Source: Cannabis sativa (lineage: Eukaryota > Streptophyta > Magnoliopsida > Rosales > Cannabaceae). From it: 64,000 nucleotides of DNA. Numbering within the stretch: the stretch's first letter is position 1; each line of letters opens with the position of its first letter. Location of the stretch: the NCBI RefSeq assembly GCF_029168945.1, contig NC_083608.1:21904136-21968135 (forward strand). The letters run 5' to 3'. A model generated the notes under the pieces. It saw only the letters and a program-made list of their open reading frames with translations, made no database searches and was not told where the DNA came from. Made by a program: the position numbers and the translations under genes. Positions 1 through 11,455 of the stretch are shown here, in pieces.

Positions 1-1596
1 CAAGCAGCCCTACGGTTTGACTTCGCAGCTTCAAACAATGAGGCCGAATACGAAGCCCTAATAGCAGGGCTGAAATTAGCAAAAGTTGTAGGAGCCAAAA
101 GAGTGGAAGTCTATAGTGATTCCCAACTGGTCGTAAACCAGGTATCCAGAGAATACCAAACACGCGGCGAGCGAATGGCCGCGTACGTAACAATAGTCCA
201 GGAGCTGCTCCACGAGTTCACGGACTACAAAGTAGAAAGAATCCCCCGGGAAAAGAACGCTCACGCGGACTGTCTGGCTAAGTTAGCCTCAGATAGCGAA
301 ATCGAAGAGCTGGGGGTAGTACCAGTGGAACGCTTGGCAGAGCCAAGCATCAAAATAAAAGAGACCACGCTAATGGTTGGGCAAGAACCCAGCTGGATGG
401 TCCCCATCATAAAATACATAACAAAAGGTGAGTTGCCCCAAGAAAGGGCACTGTCTCGGAAGATTCAGTATCAGGCTCATCGTTATGTAATGATGGATCA
501 AATTCTCTACCGAAGAGGACTCAGCATGCCTTATTTAAGGTGTGTATTAGACCCTGAAGCTAGACAAATCATGCTAGAGGTCCACGAAGGGTTCTGTGGA
601 GATCATACGGGAGGACCCGGTCTCTCAAAGAAAATATTGAGACAAGGGTACTTCTGGCCAACAATGAAAAAGGATTGCATAGACTATGTCCAAAAGTGTG
701 ATTCGTGCCAAAGGTACGCAAACATACCGAGAGCTCCTCCAAATGAAATCACCCTGATGACTAGTCCCTGGCCCTTCGCGGTATGGGGAATAGATCTTAT
801 TGGGTCCCTGCCAATAGGAAAAGGAGGAGTAAAGTATGCAATAGTAGCAGTAGACTACTTCACCAAATGGACGGAGGCTGAGCCTATGAAGACAATAACT
901 GCTAAAAAAGCACTGGACTTTGTTATTAAAAACATAGTGTGTCGATATGGCTTGCCTCACAAAATAGTCTCTGACAATGGAAAGCAATTCGATTGTGAGG
1001 AATTTACTGACTTCTGCAACCAACACGGAGTAGTGAAAAGCTTCTCCGCGGTGGCTAGACCTCAAACAAACGGTCAAGCGGAAGCAGTCAATAAAATCAT
1101 AAAGGTCACCTTGAAGAAAAAGCTGCTGGCCTGCAAAAACAACTGGCTTGAAGAGTTGCCAAGAGTGTTATGGGCCTACCGGACGACCCCCAGAACCACG
1201 ACCGGTCACTCGCCTTTTTCAATGGCGTACGGTTGTGAAGCGATGGTCCCGGTAGAAACGTTATTCCCATCCCATAGGAGGACGACTTACGATCCAGCCA
1301 CGAATCAAGCTTTGCTTCAAGAGGCTTTGGATCAAGTCGAAGAACTCCGGGATGAGTCTCAAATACGGATGGCAGCTTATCAAAGGAAGGTGACCAAGTA
1401 TTTTAACTCTAAGGTTAAAAACAGAAAATTTGCTATTGGGGATATGGTCTTAAGAAGAGTCTTCCCAGCCACCCAGGAACCCGGAGTGGGGGTACTTGGG
1501 CCAAATTGGGAAGGACCATATGAAATCGAGGACGAAATCGGCTCCGGCACTTACAAGCTAAAAAGAATGGATGGAACCATTGTGCTGAGGGCCTAG
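1..1596 (+). pseudogene. Retrotransposon pol fragment: RNase H and integrase
   Basis: The frame is open from base 1. The first ~98 residues are the C-terminal part of RNase H (NEAEYEAL, then [14 protein letters not shown]). Next comes the integrase zinc-binding HHCC domain (about 580-710; HEGFCGDH ... CDSCQRY). The integrase core follows, with catalytic D at 793 (GIDLIG), D at 973 (SDNGKQF) and E at 1081 (GQAEAVNK). The C-terminal part has the usual [11 protein letters not shown] and [10 protein letters not shown] motifs. The frame stops at TAG 1594-1596, but the typical integrase tail (NADHLRKYY) continues in frame to TAG 1627. The stop therefore replaces a conserved tryptophan and the gene is broken at its very end. 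On the element's plus strand it would be cut from a gag-pol polyprotein. Confidence 0.93.
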
Positions 1597-1629
1597 AATG
1601 CCGATCACCTCAGAAAATATTACCAATAG

Positions 1630-2108
1630 CCAAAAATGTAACTTAGACTTTGTTTAAAGAGTTTGTACCGTCCAAATGTATGCCTCCTCCACATGTTGAA
1701 TAAAACTGAGTGCCTTAAAAACAAAGTTTCTATGCCACTCAGGGGGGGTACTAGGGTATACCGCACGGACAAACAGAAAAAAAACTAAGTAAAATATCCT
1801 AGCCCAAAGGGCAGGTAAAAAAAAAAAGAGTATGCACAAAAATAAAAAGCATAAGTATAAAAATCCTGATCCAAAGGACAGGTCAAAAAAGAGAAATATG
1901 TGCGTTAAAAGAGATCACATATAAATATCCTAGCCCAAAGGGCAGGTCAAAATATATACAAATGGTCCGGGGACAGGCCTTAAAAATTGTCTCCCCTTTA
2001 AATAAAAAACAGCTACATAAATGTATTGTCTCAAAGTAGCTGTATGTAAATAAATATAAAAAGAAAAATGGGTGGAATCCTGGTTGTACTGGGTTAATCT
2101 CGAGCGGC
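1630..2108 (+). repeat. 3' untranslated spacer with diverged tandem repeats
   Basis: Three copies of a motif around ATATCCTAGCCCAAAGGGC-AGGT occur at 1792-1816, 1861-1884 and 1923-1949, spaced 62-69 bp and joined by A-rich DNA. A shortened fourth copy (GGTCCGGGGACAGG) is near 1963. Tandem repeats between integrase and the 3' LTR are a known trait of Tat elements and can seed satellites. No coding sequence is seen here on the plus strand. Confidence 0.75.
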
Positions 2109-5100
2109 TCAGTCAATGCGCGGAGGAAGGCGAGGTCCGATGCGCGCCTCTACCATGGCATCAAGCTTCTTCTTCTTCTCCCGAAATTTGGCAATCATCT
2201 CCTCAGGTTTGGGGTAGAAAGTAAGCTTGATATTTTGGTCGTTGGTAGACCAAGCCATGAAGACTCCATCATCGAAGCGCTTAGGGCACCGGCCGCAGGA
2301 AACGGGAGAAAGAAGCTCGGCTCTTTTTGCCTTCTTGGAGGATTGTTCCTTGAAGTCCCTCAGCTCCTTCAGCTCCGTGGCTAGAGCGGCACTGGACTCT
2401 AAGTTTGCTTGGTGAGTTTCCTCTAAGGATCTCACCTTGGCAACCATCTCGTCCAAGGCTTCCTTGGCCTCCCGGAGCTCCCGCTTGGCCTTTGCAGTGG
2501 CCTCACCTTCCGCCCTCAGCTCCTCTTGATGCTTGGCCTCCAGCCTGTCTCTCCGCAGGGCCTCATACCGGATCATGGCCTCCGCCTGGGCTTCCCTCCG
2601 CTTGGCCTCCTCCTCATTGGCCTTGGCAGCAGCCTCCCGGCGCTCAGCAGCCTCCTGGTAAAGCTGCCTCTCCGCAGTAAGATCCTGAAGGACCTTCCTG
2701 ACTTCGCTCATGTCCCCAAAGTCAGACAAAACGAAGCCATGGTTGATTATGTTCTTGGAGAGGCGGCCAGCTTCAGCAGCAAGCTAAACAACAACGCAAG
2801 TGTAAGAAAGAATCTCCAAAAAGAATAAGGGGAAAAGAAAAATCGCGAAGCACTTACCACAGTGAGGGAGTGGCTGAGATCCTGGACCTGGAAGATAGAG
2901 TTCAGGGAGGCACAAGTAGCGAACCGCTTAGGCGCGCACCGACTAAGCTGAGAAGCAAACTCGCCAGTCATCTCCGCGGCGAAGGGAGCCAAGGTGGGCC
3001 CAAGGAAGCGACGGAACTAGTCCGATAGGGGGTCCAAGTTTAGGTCCCACGGATCCTGGAACTCCGGGTTGTTGATGGTTTCTTGCACCTCAACCCGCAG
3101 AATCCTCCTAAGGGCTTCCACCTCAGCAAACCCCCGGGAGTATTCATCCATGGCGTAGTTATGCTTGGCTATCCGGAGCTCCTGCCTCGCCTCGTCTCCA
3201 GGAACTGGAGTCAGCACAATGTTGGGAGGGGCAGTATGCTCTTCCATGGGAGAGACCCCACCATCAAGACCGTGGGCCGGAGTATCGGCTCTCCGAGGCC
3301 GCTTGGGCTCTTCCTGGGCAATCATTTTGCCCTTACGCTTGCGAATCAGAGCAATTACTTGCTCTTCTTCACCTTTTTCAACTTCCTCAGGAAGAGCCCG
3401 GAGCCCTCCTGCGCCTTCTTTAACTTCCTCAGAAAAGCCTCATTTCTTTTCTTGACTTTCTCCCAGCAGCACCTCCTCGTCATCCACTAAATCAATAGTG
3501 TCGGGGGGAGCGCTGGAAGAAATCTTTAGAGCAGGGGCCATCGGGGAAGAAGTAAAGGCAGGAGGAGCCTCAGGAGTGTGAACCCCAGCAAGCTGATCCA
3601 AGATGGCGTCCATGGAGATACCTGCTACAACAAAAGAAAGCAAGTGTTAGAACATCCGTGGGAAACCACCAACACAAGATATGGTAAATAAGCTAGTCCT
3701 ACCCTGACTTTCTAATTCGGCACTAGCAAAGTTCCGAATTTTTATGCTGGCAGCATCATCTCCGAGATAGCTGTCCGAAGGCTGGAACCAGCTGGATGTA
3801 ATGTAAGCCGAGGGACCTAAGGGAACGGGCTCCGGAGGACCAGAACCCATCTGAGATCGACCTAGGAAATCTCCTAAGTTTGAAAAATAAAATTCCTTCA
3901 AGTGATCCCCCCACCGGGTCGAGGGCATCCTAAACCTATAAAGACGCTCGTCGAACCCTACGGGCCTACGACTGGCATACTCGACAACAGAAGGAACATA
4001 ATGAATTACCAAAGGAGACTTACCGCCGGCGCCGGAACTGCTGGCACCAGGAGCCCCAGTGTTCGGCTCTGGAACCAAAGGTTGTGGCCTGGGAGCCCTT
4101 CTCTTTGTTGAATCCCCAATGTGAAGGGGCTTCCCGGCAATCGCCTGACTCCTCTCCACCGGGCTCCCCACGCGGAGCGCCCTCCCGGAAGCCGCCTGGG
4201 CCTTAGAGTACGCCTTCTCCTGGGCCTTCCGGTAGAGATACTCCTGGTATTTCTTCTTTGCCGTGGCGATGATCTCGTCCCGGAAGGTCTTCTCCACGAC
4301 CGGCGCCCTCACATTGGGACAGATGACCCGGGAAAGGTTAGAGTCCTCCACGGATTGATGCAGAAGGATAAGTTTTGCCTTCCTACAGTTTTCCGTAGTG
4401 ACCAGACCCCCGACGTCAAGATCGACCCGGTCGTAAAAGGCGAAGGCCTGAGCTCTCCGAAGAAAGGCCTGAGTAGGTGCAGTCCGTTCATAGGGAGGAA
4501 TCCTCACCCACTCAGTAAGGAGCTTCGGGTGGTCCACTGCCCGGAACCCGGAGGAGAAGAAAAAGCGATGGCGGTACTCCTTGACGTGAGTCTGCCTGTT
4601 ATACGGGACCACCCCTTCGTTAGCAGGGTGGGCCCGGAACCCATAAAAACCGTCCTTAAGTTTGTCCCCCTTCTTGGGGACGGAAAAAAGTTCATAAAAA
4701 TACAAAATTTTCGTCGGGCGGGGAGATCCCCATCCTCGGGCGGCATAAAAAATAAATAAGCCTGAAAGCAGGTGGTATGCTTGGGGAATAAGTTGGTATG
4801 GCACAAGGCCGACAAAAACTAGAAAATTAACAAAATAATCCTGAAGAGGAAGCATGGCCCCGGCCATCAGATGTGTTTGGCTCCAGGCCCCGAAGTCGCC
4901 GTAGTTGTGGTTGGGCGTCTCCGCGTCGCGAGGTGGCCGGTGGTAAGTCCCTGAGGTGGAAGGCTTGATTCCAGCAACCTCCACAATGTTCTCCAATTGA
5001 TGGGGACAGGTCAAGGTGGAGTAAAGCTCAGCCGCTTCCCATCCGGTCGCCCGGGACTTATACCCCTCCTGGGCAACGGGTCCCAGGGAGACCTCCTCAA

Positions 5101-5155
5101 GGGTAGCCATGCGCTTACCACTTTTCTTTGATGACTTTGAGCCAGAAGCAGACAT
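2109..5155 (-). pseudogene. Antisense spliced accessory gene of the Tat element (gypsy-type 'transposase' domain plus coiled coil)
   Basis: The gene reads against the retrotransposon. I deduce three exons: 5155-3703, 3624-2858 and 2783-2109. Splice sites are CAGG|GTAGGA ... TTGTTGTAG|CAGG (phase 1) and ACTGTG|GTAAGT ... TTGTTTAG|CTTGCT (phase 0). The exons total 2895 nt, exactly 965 codons. Exon 1 holds the putative gypsy-type transposon domain (Pfam PF04195 type) at about residues 90-230, including LPLQDYFVNFLVFVGLVPYQ. Exon 2 has basic KRKGK and KRPRRAD patches, and exon 3 is a long Ala/Glu/Lys/Arg coiled coil. Two in-frame stops break exon 2: TGA at 3440-3442 and TAG at 3017-3019. The start is the first ATG after a likely 5' UTR intron. 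Its function is unknown; such antisense proteins are recurrent in plant Tat elements. Confidence 0.8.
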
Positions 5156-5164
5156 TTTTCTATT

Positions 5165-5621
5165 CTGAAAAAAAGAGTAAAAATTCCAGCAGTTAGGCCC
5201 CATACCAAACCCTAAAATAAGAAAAAGGGAATGGGGGTCCCCTAACCGCTGGAAAGAGGCCCCCTCCGGACACGTGTCACACAGGAAACCCTGTAGGGAT
5301 TCCCTGGACAAGTGTCGGGTGCAGTAAATTCACAGAAGACGGCTTTACGCGATAAATAAAACAGAAAGAAAAGAGTCTGTTCTTTGCCCTAAGCAACCAT
5401 TATACGAAGAACGTATGGCCTTCTACAAAGAACATACACAATAACAACAGAGGCGTGACAATAGCAATCCTATCACTAGAGCAGTAAACTCAAACAGACT
5501 ATATGAAGGATTTAAACACTTGCATGCCCAGAAATCTCGAATGCAAACCCAGAAAAGAACAAACATACGTAATGGCATGCCATTCAATAATAAAGCAAAG
5601 GATGCAAAAAAAAAAACTTAC
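5165..5621 (-). other. Predicted 5' UTR intron of the antisense accessory gene
   Basis: On the minus strand a strong donor (TTCATC|GTAAGT, intron starting at 5621) is followed by a pyrimidine-rich tract and the acceptor ACTCTTTTTTTCAG at 5165. The ATG lies ten bases downstream at 5155. This would remove the upstream in-frame extension. It is a prediction from splice signals only; a transcript would settle it. Confidence 0.5.
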
Positions 5622-5815
5622 GATGAAGTGTTGAACTGGGGGTCCTGCTGCGAGTCGAGTAAAGACAAGAAGGACTGGTAGCAGCGAGCGAAGAAAAACT
5701 GGGAAAATCGCAAAGTGTTTAAAGGCCTTGTTCCAGGTCTGAGAATTTTCTCTCTAGGAAATTTGAGCAAAGTTGGCAAGAAATGGAAAGTAACCGAAAT
5801 GAAGAAAAGGTGGTG

Positions 5816-5823
5816 GCTTTTAT
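5816..5823 (-). promoter_or_regulatory. Candidate TATA box for the antisense gene
   Basis: TATAAAAG reads on the minus strand about 200 bp upstream of the predicted 5' UTR donor and 670 bp upstream of the ATG. It suggests that the antisense gene has its own promoter inside the retrotransposon rather than using an LTR. Confidence 0.5.
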
Positions 5824-6140
5824 AGGCAAAAATGCATGAGGAACAGGCGTCATCACCTACCAATCGAACGGTGGGGGAAGCGCACGATTCAAATGCCCAA
5901 AGATCGACGGACCAGATTGATTTACAATAAAGGCGGTGGAAACGCTTGAGTATCCGTCTGACACCATTAATGCGCCGTATCAATCAATGGGCGTGAAGCG
6001 AATCGACCCCTGCAAAAAGTGAATCGCTGCATTAAAAGCCATCATTAAATACACCCTCACGCGCTCAAAGCTCGTGCCAGGAAACCGAGGAGTCAACCGG
6101 AGGCACTTGAACAAGCCTTGTTTCATTTTTCAAATAAACA

Positions 6141-6156
6141 AGGCTTGGGGGGTAAA
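6141..6156 (+). other. Polypurine tract next to the 3' LTR
   Basis: AGGCTTGGGGGGTAAA lies immediately before the TGTTG start of the LTR. This is where the plus-strand primer for second-strand DNA synthesis is expected. It is shorter and less pure than many. Confidence 0.65.
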
Positions 6157-6935
6157 TGTTGCCCCTAATTTTTCCCAATATACGTGGACCAATTAGACAG
6201 GGACACGTGGATCAAGCAATTCACAATATTTGCTAAGTCTTTATGCCATAAGGTAACGTCCAGGACGTAGGTCCCGGAGAAGGCACATGGAGCTCGATAT
6301 GCTCCCGGAAGCCCATATAATGCTAAGGCATCTCCGCGAGGTGTCAGGTTTCTCCTGAGCAATCAAGTCGCATTAAATGCCGCATGGGAGGAAGCGTGTT
6401 GGGACTGCTACACGCAATAAAGTCTGACGGCACAACCTCCAACCAGCATCGCCACAGTAATGATCATTTAAGTCTAGCGACGGCTACACTGTGAAGAGTC
6501 ACGTCAATCAAAAGACAAAAAGGACATTCCACATAAAAACCCTACAGCACCTAGGGATTTGACCATGCATTACCCATGGTATATTCATTGGGAATACCCA
6601 ACTTTATGGATACTTACAGATACACTTGTAAGGACAATTCTAGGGATTACCCCACTAAAAACACTATAAATACCCCCTCAAAGCTCATTAAATGGGATGG
6701 GGAATCTTGGGCCGCATATGAGCAAGTAGAGTAAATACTCACCAAGAACATTCTCTGTATTTATAAGGGTGAAATTCTCCCAAGTATATTCTCTGTATTA
6801 AATACATCCATAAATAACAAAGACTCGTGGACTAAGGCTCATTAACGCCCCAACCACGTAAAAATTCTTCTCTCACTTTCTTACAGCTCGGTAATTTTAT
6901 AATATTTTATTAGTTGCCGAAAATCTCGGTCAACA
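6157..6935 (+). repeat. 3' LTR of the Tat element
   Basis: The LTR is 779 bp, from TGTTGCCCC to TCAACA, so it has the TG...CA ends and short inverted termini (TGTTG/CAACA). A TATA box (TATAAATA, 6665-6672) marks the U3 promoter, and transcription should start about 25-30 bp further on. The 5-bp target duplication should be TTATT (6936-6940), but the other copy is outside the window. The LTR is followed directly by AT-rich DNA. Confidence 0.85.
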
Positions 6936-7095
6936 TTATTGTATATATTTAATAATCTAATATATTTATTTATTTTTGTTACAATATATTAGTATGTAAT
7001 ATTAAAAATTTTATATAACTTAATTTCATTATTATATTTTTTAAAAAAAAATTAATATGTAATAAATATTTTTTTATAATTTTTATTAGCTAATT

Positions 7096-7500
7096 TATTT
7101 ATTTTTTTTTTTTTTGACAATGAACTTTCATTGAATATAATTAGAGTTTAGTACATCATAGAGAAATGGAGGAAAATCATCCATCCAAACTAATTCGCCA
7201 TCCACCCTGAGTGCACGAACTGCTAACTCATGTGCAGCCATATTGGCCGAGCGACGAACATGAATTAGAGATGCCTCAGGAAAATTGGATAGTAAACTAG
7301 CAAAATCAACTAAAATAGAGCCAAATTCATTACAGAAGGAAGATCTTCTAACAAAAGCTAAAATCAAAGCTAAGAAGTTAGATTCAAACGAACTAATAGG
7401 TAACCCAATAGTAAGAGTCCAATCCAAAGCCACCATTAAAGCTACAGCTTCTGCTTCCATGGCTGCAAAAGTCCCTACAAAACCATAAAAAAACATCTAA
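7096..7500 (-). mobile_element. LINE 3' fragment with RNase H domain and poly(A) tail
   Basis: The minus strand encodes 122 residues (7496-7128) of an RVT_3-type RNase H domain: an EAEAVALMVALDW helix, then SLIHVRRSANMAAHELAV and a WMDDFPPFL tail. This is the usual C-terminus of plant L1 LINE ORF2. The frame is followed by a short 3' UTR and a run of A on the minus strand (T run 7099-7115). Upstream the homology stops near 7500, so this is a heavily 5'-truncated insertion. Confidence 0.8.
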
Positions 7501-8700
7501 TAAGGGCATTAAAGTACAAGAATTATTCCTTTAAAATAAATTAATAATAATAAAATAACCTATAAATACCAAAACTATCATAATATTATTGGCCATAAAT
7601 TATATAGGGTGATAGAATAAGGTTGAAAGAATCCTATTGATACTATCATTTACTCAGCCCCTAAGGCTGAGGAAATGATCTCTGTTCAAAATAACCTTTT
7701 AAACTCATACCTCAACAACTACTAAATTATTGATGATTGAACATACTGAACCTTAAATGACTTATTCAATGAAAGTGATAAAAAAGTAATAAGATTACAT
7801 ATAAAAGTTGTGTTAAAAGTTAAATTTAAACTGTCTAACCAATTATTAATTATAGAATTTTGAAAAGGGAGTTAAATATATTAAATTTAAATTTAAACTA
7901 TTTAGCGAATCATTTAAAGTTGAGGTTTATAACTGAACAAGCAGTTTCTTTTGTGTAACTACTGTGAAGGCAATCATTCAATGTAAAATACAACTAAAAC
8001 ATGTGATTATAATTAAATTATTTAATAAATGTCATATCGTTATATTCTCAGAGTTATATACTAAATCTGATAAGGATGTATATCAATTGAGTTTATTAAT
8101 AGTCATTGTGATGTATCTCACTTATGGAAAAGCTACGAATCTATTGTTTTAATAATTTTTAGTTAGTGAACCTACCAAAGCCCAAAATTAATTAAAATAT
8201 CATAATACAATTTAATTATGATTCATGTAATAGACACTTGATTTATGCATGATCTAAGAACAAAGTACAAATGTGGAATAGTGTATACATGATGGGCCAG
8301 TAGATTGATTACACCCAACTCGGGATTAGGAAAATTGCACAGGTAATACTTCAAAATATATATGTATATATGTATATAAATCATATGGATGGAAAATTCA
8401 AAACCAGAAACAGTAGATGGAATATACTATAATAAAATAGGACCGTTGAAATAGTTTTGAAAAATGAACAAATACAGATTTAATATAAGAAATAACTACT
8501 AGATATAGAAGAAAGTAATACATATGTAAATAGGCTACTTAAGCTGAATAAGGAATATCATCACTAGATTATACCTCTGCCAGCCATTGCAGCACCAACA
8601 AGAACTGAAAAACATAGACTTAACATAAAAAAGATGGAAATAAGAAAGTACTAAACTAATAAAAGGACAACAGAAAACCACAGAAGACTTTAGTAATGCA
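7501..8700. other. AT-rich intergenic DNA
   Basis: No gene is supported. A small open frame at 7964-8152 has no recognisable content. Confidence 0.6.
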
Positions 8701-8709
8701 GAATACAAT

Positions 8710-9090
8710 TCATTTCTTGTATTTTTTAGTAGTGGCGGTATCCTCATTAGCTTTCAGTCTCTTAGCAATAATGATGTCTGGTGTAGTTCCAAAAGTATCA
8801 GTTGGTGAAGTTTCATCAACAAGTTTAGCTTTGCCTTTATCCATACCAAGGAATTTAGTTCTTTCTTGGGAGTGCTTAGTAGGAGAGAGTGATATTGGGT
8901 GAATTAGTTGAGTATTATTTCCCTTACTCGAACCCTGTTGAGTTAGAGCCACATCCAAGGACTTAGTTATAGTAGAAGACTCAAATGCAATTACAAGCTT
9001 TCCTTTTCCTTTATTGGATTTCAAAGTTGGTTGGATAATAGTGGAAGGAGCAGTGCCAACAACCCCAAAAACAATAGCAGGGACTTCTAA
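8710..9090 (-). pseudogene. Unidentified Lys/Ser/Thr-rich coding remnant
   Basis: A minus-strand frame is open from about 9090 to the stop at 8710 (104 residues from its first ATG at 9024). It contains two similar blocks, KGKGKLVIAFESS and DKGKAKLVDETSP, and ends in a basic KRLKANEDTATTKKYKK tail. Upstream of 9090 the frame is closed by stops. It resembles the low-complexity C-terminus of LINE ORF1/zinc-knuckle proteins, but no zinc knuckle or other domain is visible. I do not recognise it as a cellular gene. Confidence 0.3.
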
Positions 9091-9099
9091 TTAACAGAA

Positions 9100-10655
9100 T
9101 AAAGGAACAAACGGTGAATAAACCGATAATGGGGGTCATATACCGAATCATGTGATCGAGGTTTCATGGGGTCGCATAGTTGGTAGATCAATTGAGGAAT
9201 CGTGGGTAGAAACCATTTGTTGGTACAGAATGAGAGAAACTACCCTAACTTGAATCGAATAATTATCTAAATCAGGAGTTATAACAAGAAGTGAAATGAG
9301 ATCGTGGGATTCTCAATAGACAGAAAGATGGGTAGTTAATTTGAGAATAAGGATTAACATTTAACACTTCTATAAAAGAAGAAGATTTTTAACACAAATG
9401 CACATGAACCATATATTACCTAACAGAACCATAGATACAACCTCACAAATCTCAACAGTACATCACAAACAAAACAAACCAACAACTTATTTCAACAGAA
9501 CATCACAAACAGAGTAAAATCCACAGACTACTCGAGAAAGACATTGAATTAAACCAAATATGTTTCTCGTATTGTGTTTGTCAGTTTTAACAAATTGTGT
9601 GTTTTTGTTCACTTTTCTCCCCCATGAATCTCTCCAAGGAAGCAAAGAATCTCCGAAATTGTGTAATCCTAAAGAACTTCGATTGAAACCAGTAAGAGAT
9701 TGAGCAGTTAAGAGAGAAAAAACATTGAACTGAAGATGGGTCTCGTAATAAAGTAAGGAATTTTAAGAAATCACCCCTACATATTCTTCCTATTGATTCT
9801 CCTGTTTTACCAAAAAAAAACCCTTCATTCCTATTATCTCTCCCTCCATTGTTTTTACTCTCTACCAAACATGGCATAAAAATGCCAGTAAACATTAATG
9901 AACTCCCTCAAAAACCAACTTATTACTGCTAAATTCTAGTCCCTACCTTCAATTTGGGTCATTCTAAGTTCAACAAGACAATGAATATAGCACAAAAAAA
10001 TGACATAAATAACAAAATGAAACAAAAATTTAAAAACAAGAAAGAAAACAAAATCAGGACAAAACAATTTGGTTGCAATGCCATAACAACTCCATACTTT
10101 CAATTCGATATAAGAAAGGAAAAGAAAATGTACAAACATTGTTTCCCAAACATTGTTTTTTGAGATTTTGGTGTCTAAACTGGCATTTTCATTATAAGCT
10201 GTCCTTGCATGAAACTCTTCATATAATAGTAACAAAAAAAAAATATTAAAAATATAAAAAAAATTCTTTAAACGTAAGAATGTAATTTTTAAATAGTGTC
10301 TTATCTGCACCATAAAGTAATTACTTTTATGAGTTTATGGGAATTAAACCAAAAATAAATAAAAGGAGAAAAGGAATAGAGAGAATGGTTTAGAAGAAGA
10401 TAAAGAAAATGATTGTAATAAATTAAAATAAGTAGAAAGAATAAAAAGGAAGGGTTGATAGTGGAAGCGTAAACTCTTTTATTAGCTAATTTATAATATT
10501 TGATTGTTTTACTATTTTTTTTTTTCAAAAAAAATAATATTTACTTAATTTTTAAATTTAAAGTCACTTAAGAAAGATTAAATATGAAATAATTATTATA
10601 GTGGAGAAAAAAAGGGGAATAAGGAGTGGTTGGTATGAAGATTTCATCTATAAAA
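9100..10655. other. Intergenic DNA without supported genes
   Basis: Open frames near 9587-9895, 9936-10313 and 10301-10528 are Phe/Leu/Ile-rich translations of A/T-rich DNA, without domains or splice logic. I see no repeat with clear ends. Confidence 0.6.
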
Positions 10656-11034
10656 AAAATTAGTAATATTATTTTAGACTCTGTGTTTTGCAAAAATTAT
10701 CAATTAGACTTTTTATTTTGTTAAATGATAAAATGAACCTTATATTTTTCAAAATAGTAAAAATAGGACGCTGAACTCAATTTATAACAATTTTATTTTT
10801 TAATAAAATCAACTTTAAGACAATTTCTAACATGAACAGATACAGAAAATATAACTAATTTTGTCATAACACCTTTACATTAGATTATTATTAAGTTTTA
10901 TTTTGACAAAAAATCAGTTTAAAGACTTATTTGTACAATTTTAAAAAATACAAAATCCATTTTGTCATTTAACAAAATAAAAGATCCAATTAGTAATTTT
11001 TACAAAACACATGGTCCAAAATTATATTTACCCT
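10656..11034. mobile_element. MITE, AGGGTAAAT-family, diverged copy
   Basis: This is a long imperfect inverted repeat. Its right end reads TGGTCCAAAATTATATTTAC-CCT, and the left end is the degraded complement (TTTTAGACTCTGTGTTTTGC). The interior follows the same layout as the well-preserved copy at 17533-17907, including the direct tracts around TTTTGTTAAATGATAAAATG. The left terminus is too diverged to fix to the base and no target duplication is clear. Confidence 0.6.
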
Positions 11035-11455
11035 ACAAAAAGTGATAATTAAGAAGAATTACGGGTGAGCAATGATTATAAGTACATAAAATAAAACAAA
11101 TATTCAAACATTTATATAAGAAATGGAGAGTAAAGCAGGGTTAACAAGAGCAGCTTTATTAGAAGAACCAAATGTAATTCCGAGTGTATACACAAGAAGA
11201 CTACATACATCATGTAAACTCAACAAAATTCCACCTAGATTAGCTAAGTGACATTATCTCAAAAGGATTCACAACTTGTGGGAAAAAAAAAAAAGGAATC
11301 AGTTTTAGAATATTCAATCTCAAAAAAAGAAAATGTTAACCAAGTTGGGAGAAACAACAATATTATGTTGCAAAAAATGTGAAAAATGAAAAATTAAATC
11401 CAGCTGAAAACCTGGGTCTTCTTGACCTTCAAATCTATAATCCCATTATTCGTCA

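Larger units (their letters stand above)
1..6935 (+). mobile_element. Ty3/gypsy Tat-lineage LTR retrotransposon, 3' half
   Basis: The window opens inside the pol gene of an LTR retrotransposon. The order is RNase H, integrase, a non-coding stretch with tandem repeats, a long antisense reading frame, a purine tract and a 3' LTR. Integrase followed by an antisense gene before the 3' LTR is known from Tat-lineage (Retand-like) Ty3/gypsy elements. The 5' LTR, gag, protease and reverse transcriptase lie outside the window. The copy is no longer functional: the integrase frame and the antisense gene both carry nonsense codons. Confidence 0.9.

Noticed and set aside
625..1077. 150-aa minus-strand frame opposite the integrase
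   Set aside because: It lies antisense to a well-supported integrase core and shows no domain; it is a shadow frame.
3083..3490. Plus-strand frames at 3083-3490 and 4121-4759
   Set aside because: They are shadows of the antisense accessory gene, whose splice phases and coiled coil are coherent on the minus strand.
9587..10528. Several ~100-residue minus-strand frames
   Set aside because: Phe/Leu/Ile-rich translations of AT-rich DNA, with no domains, conserved start context or splice partners.
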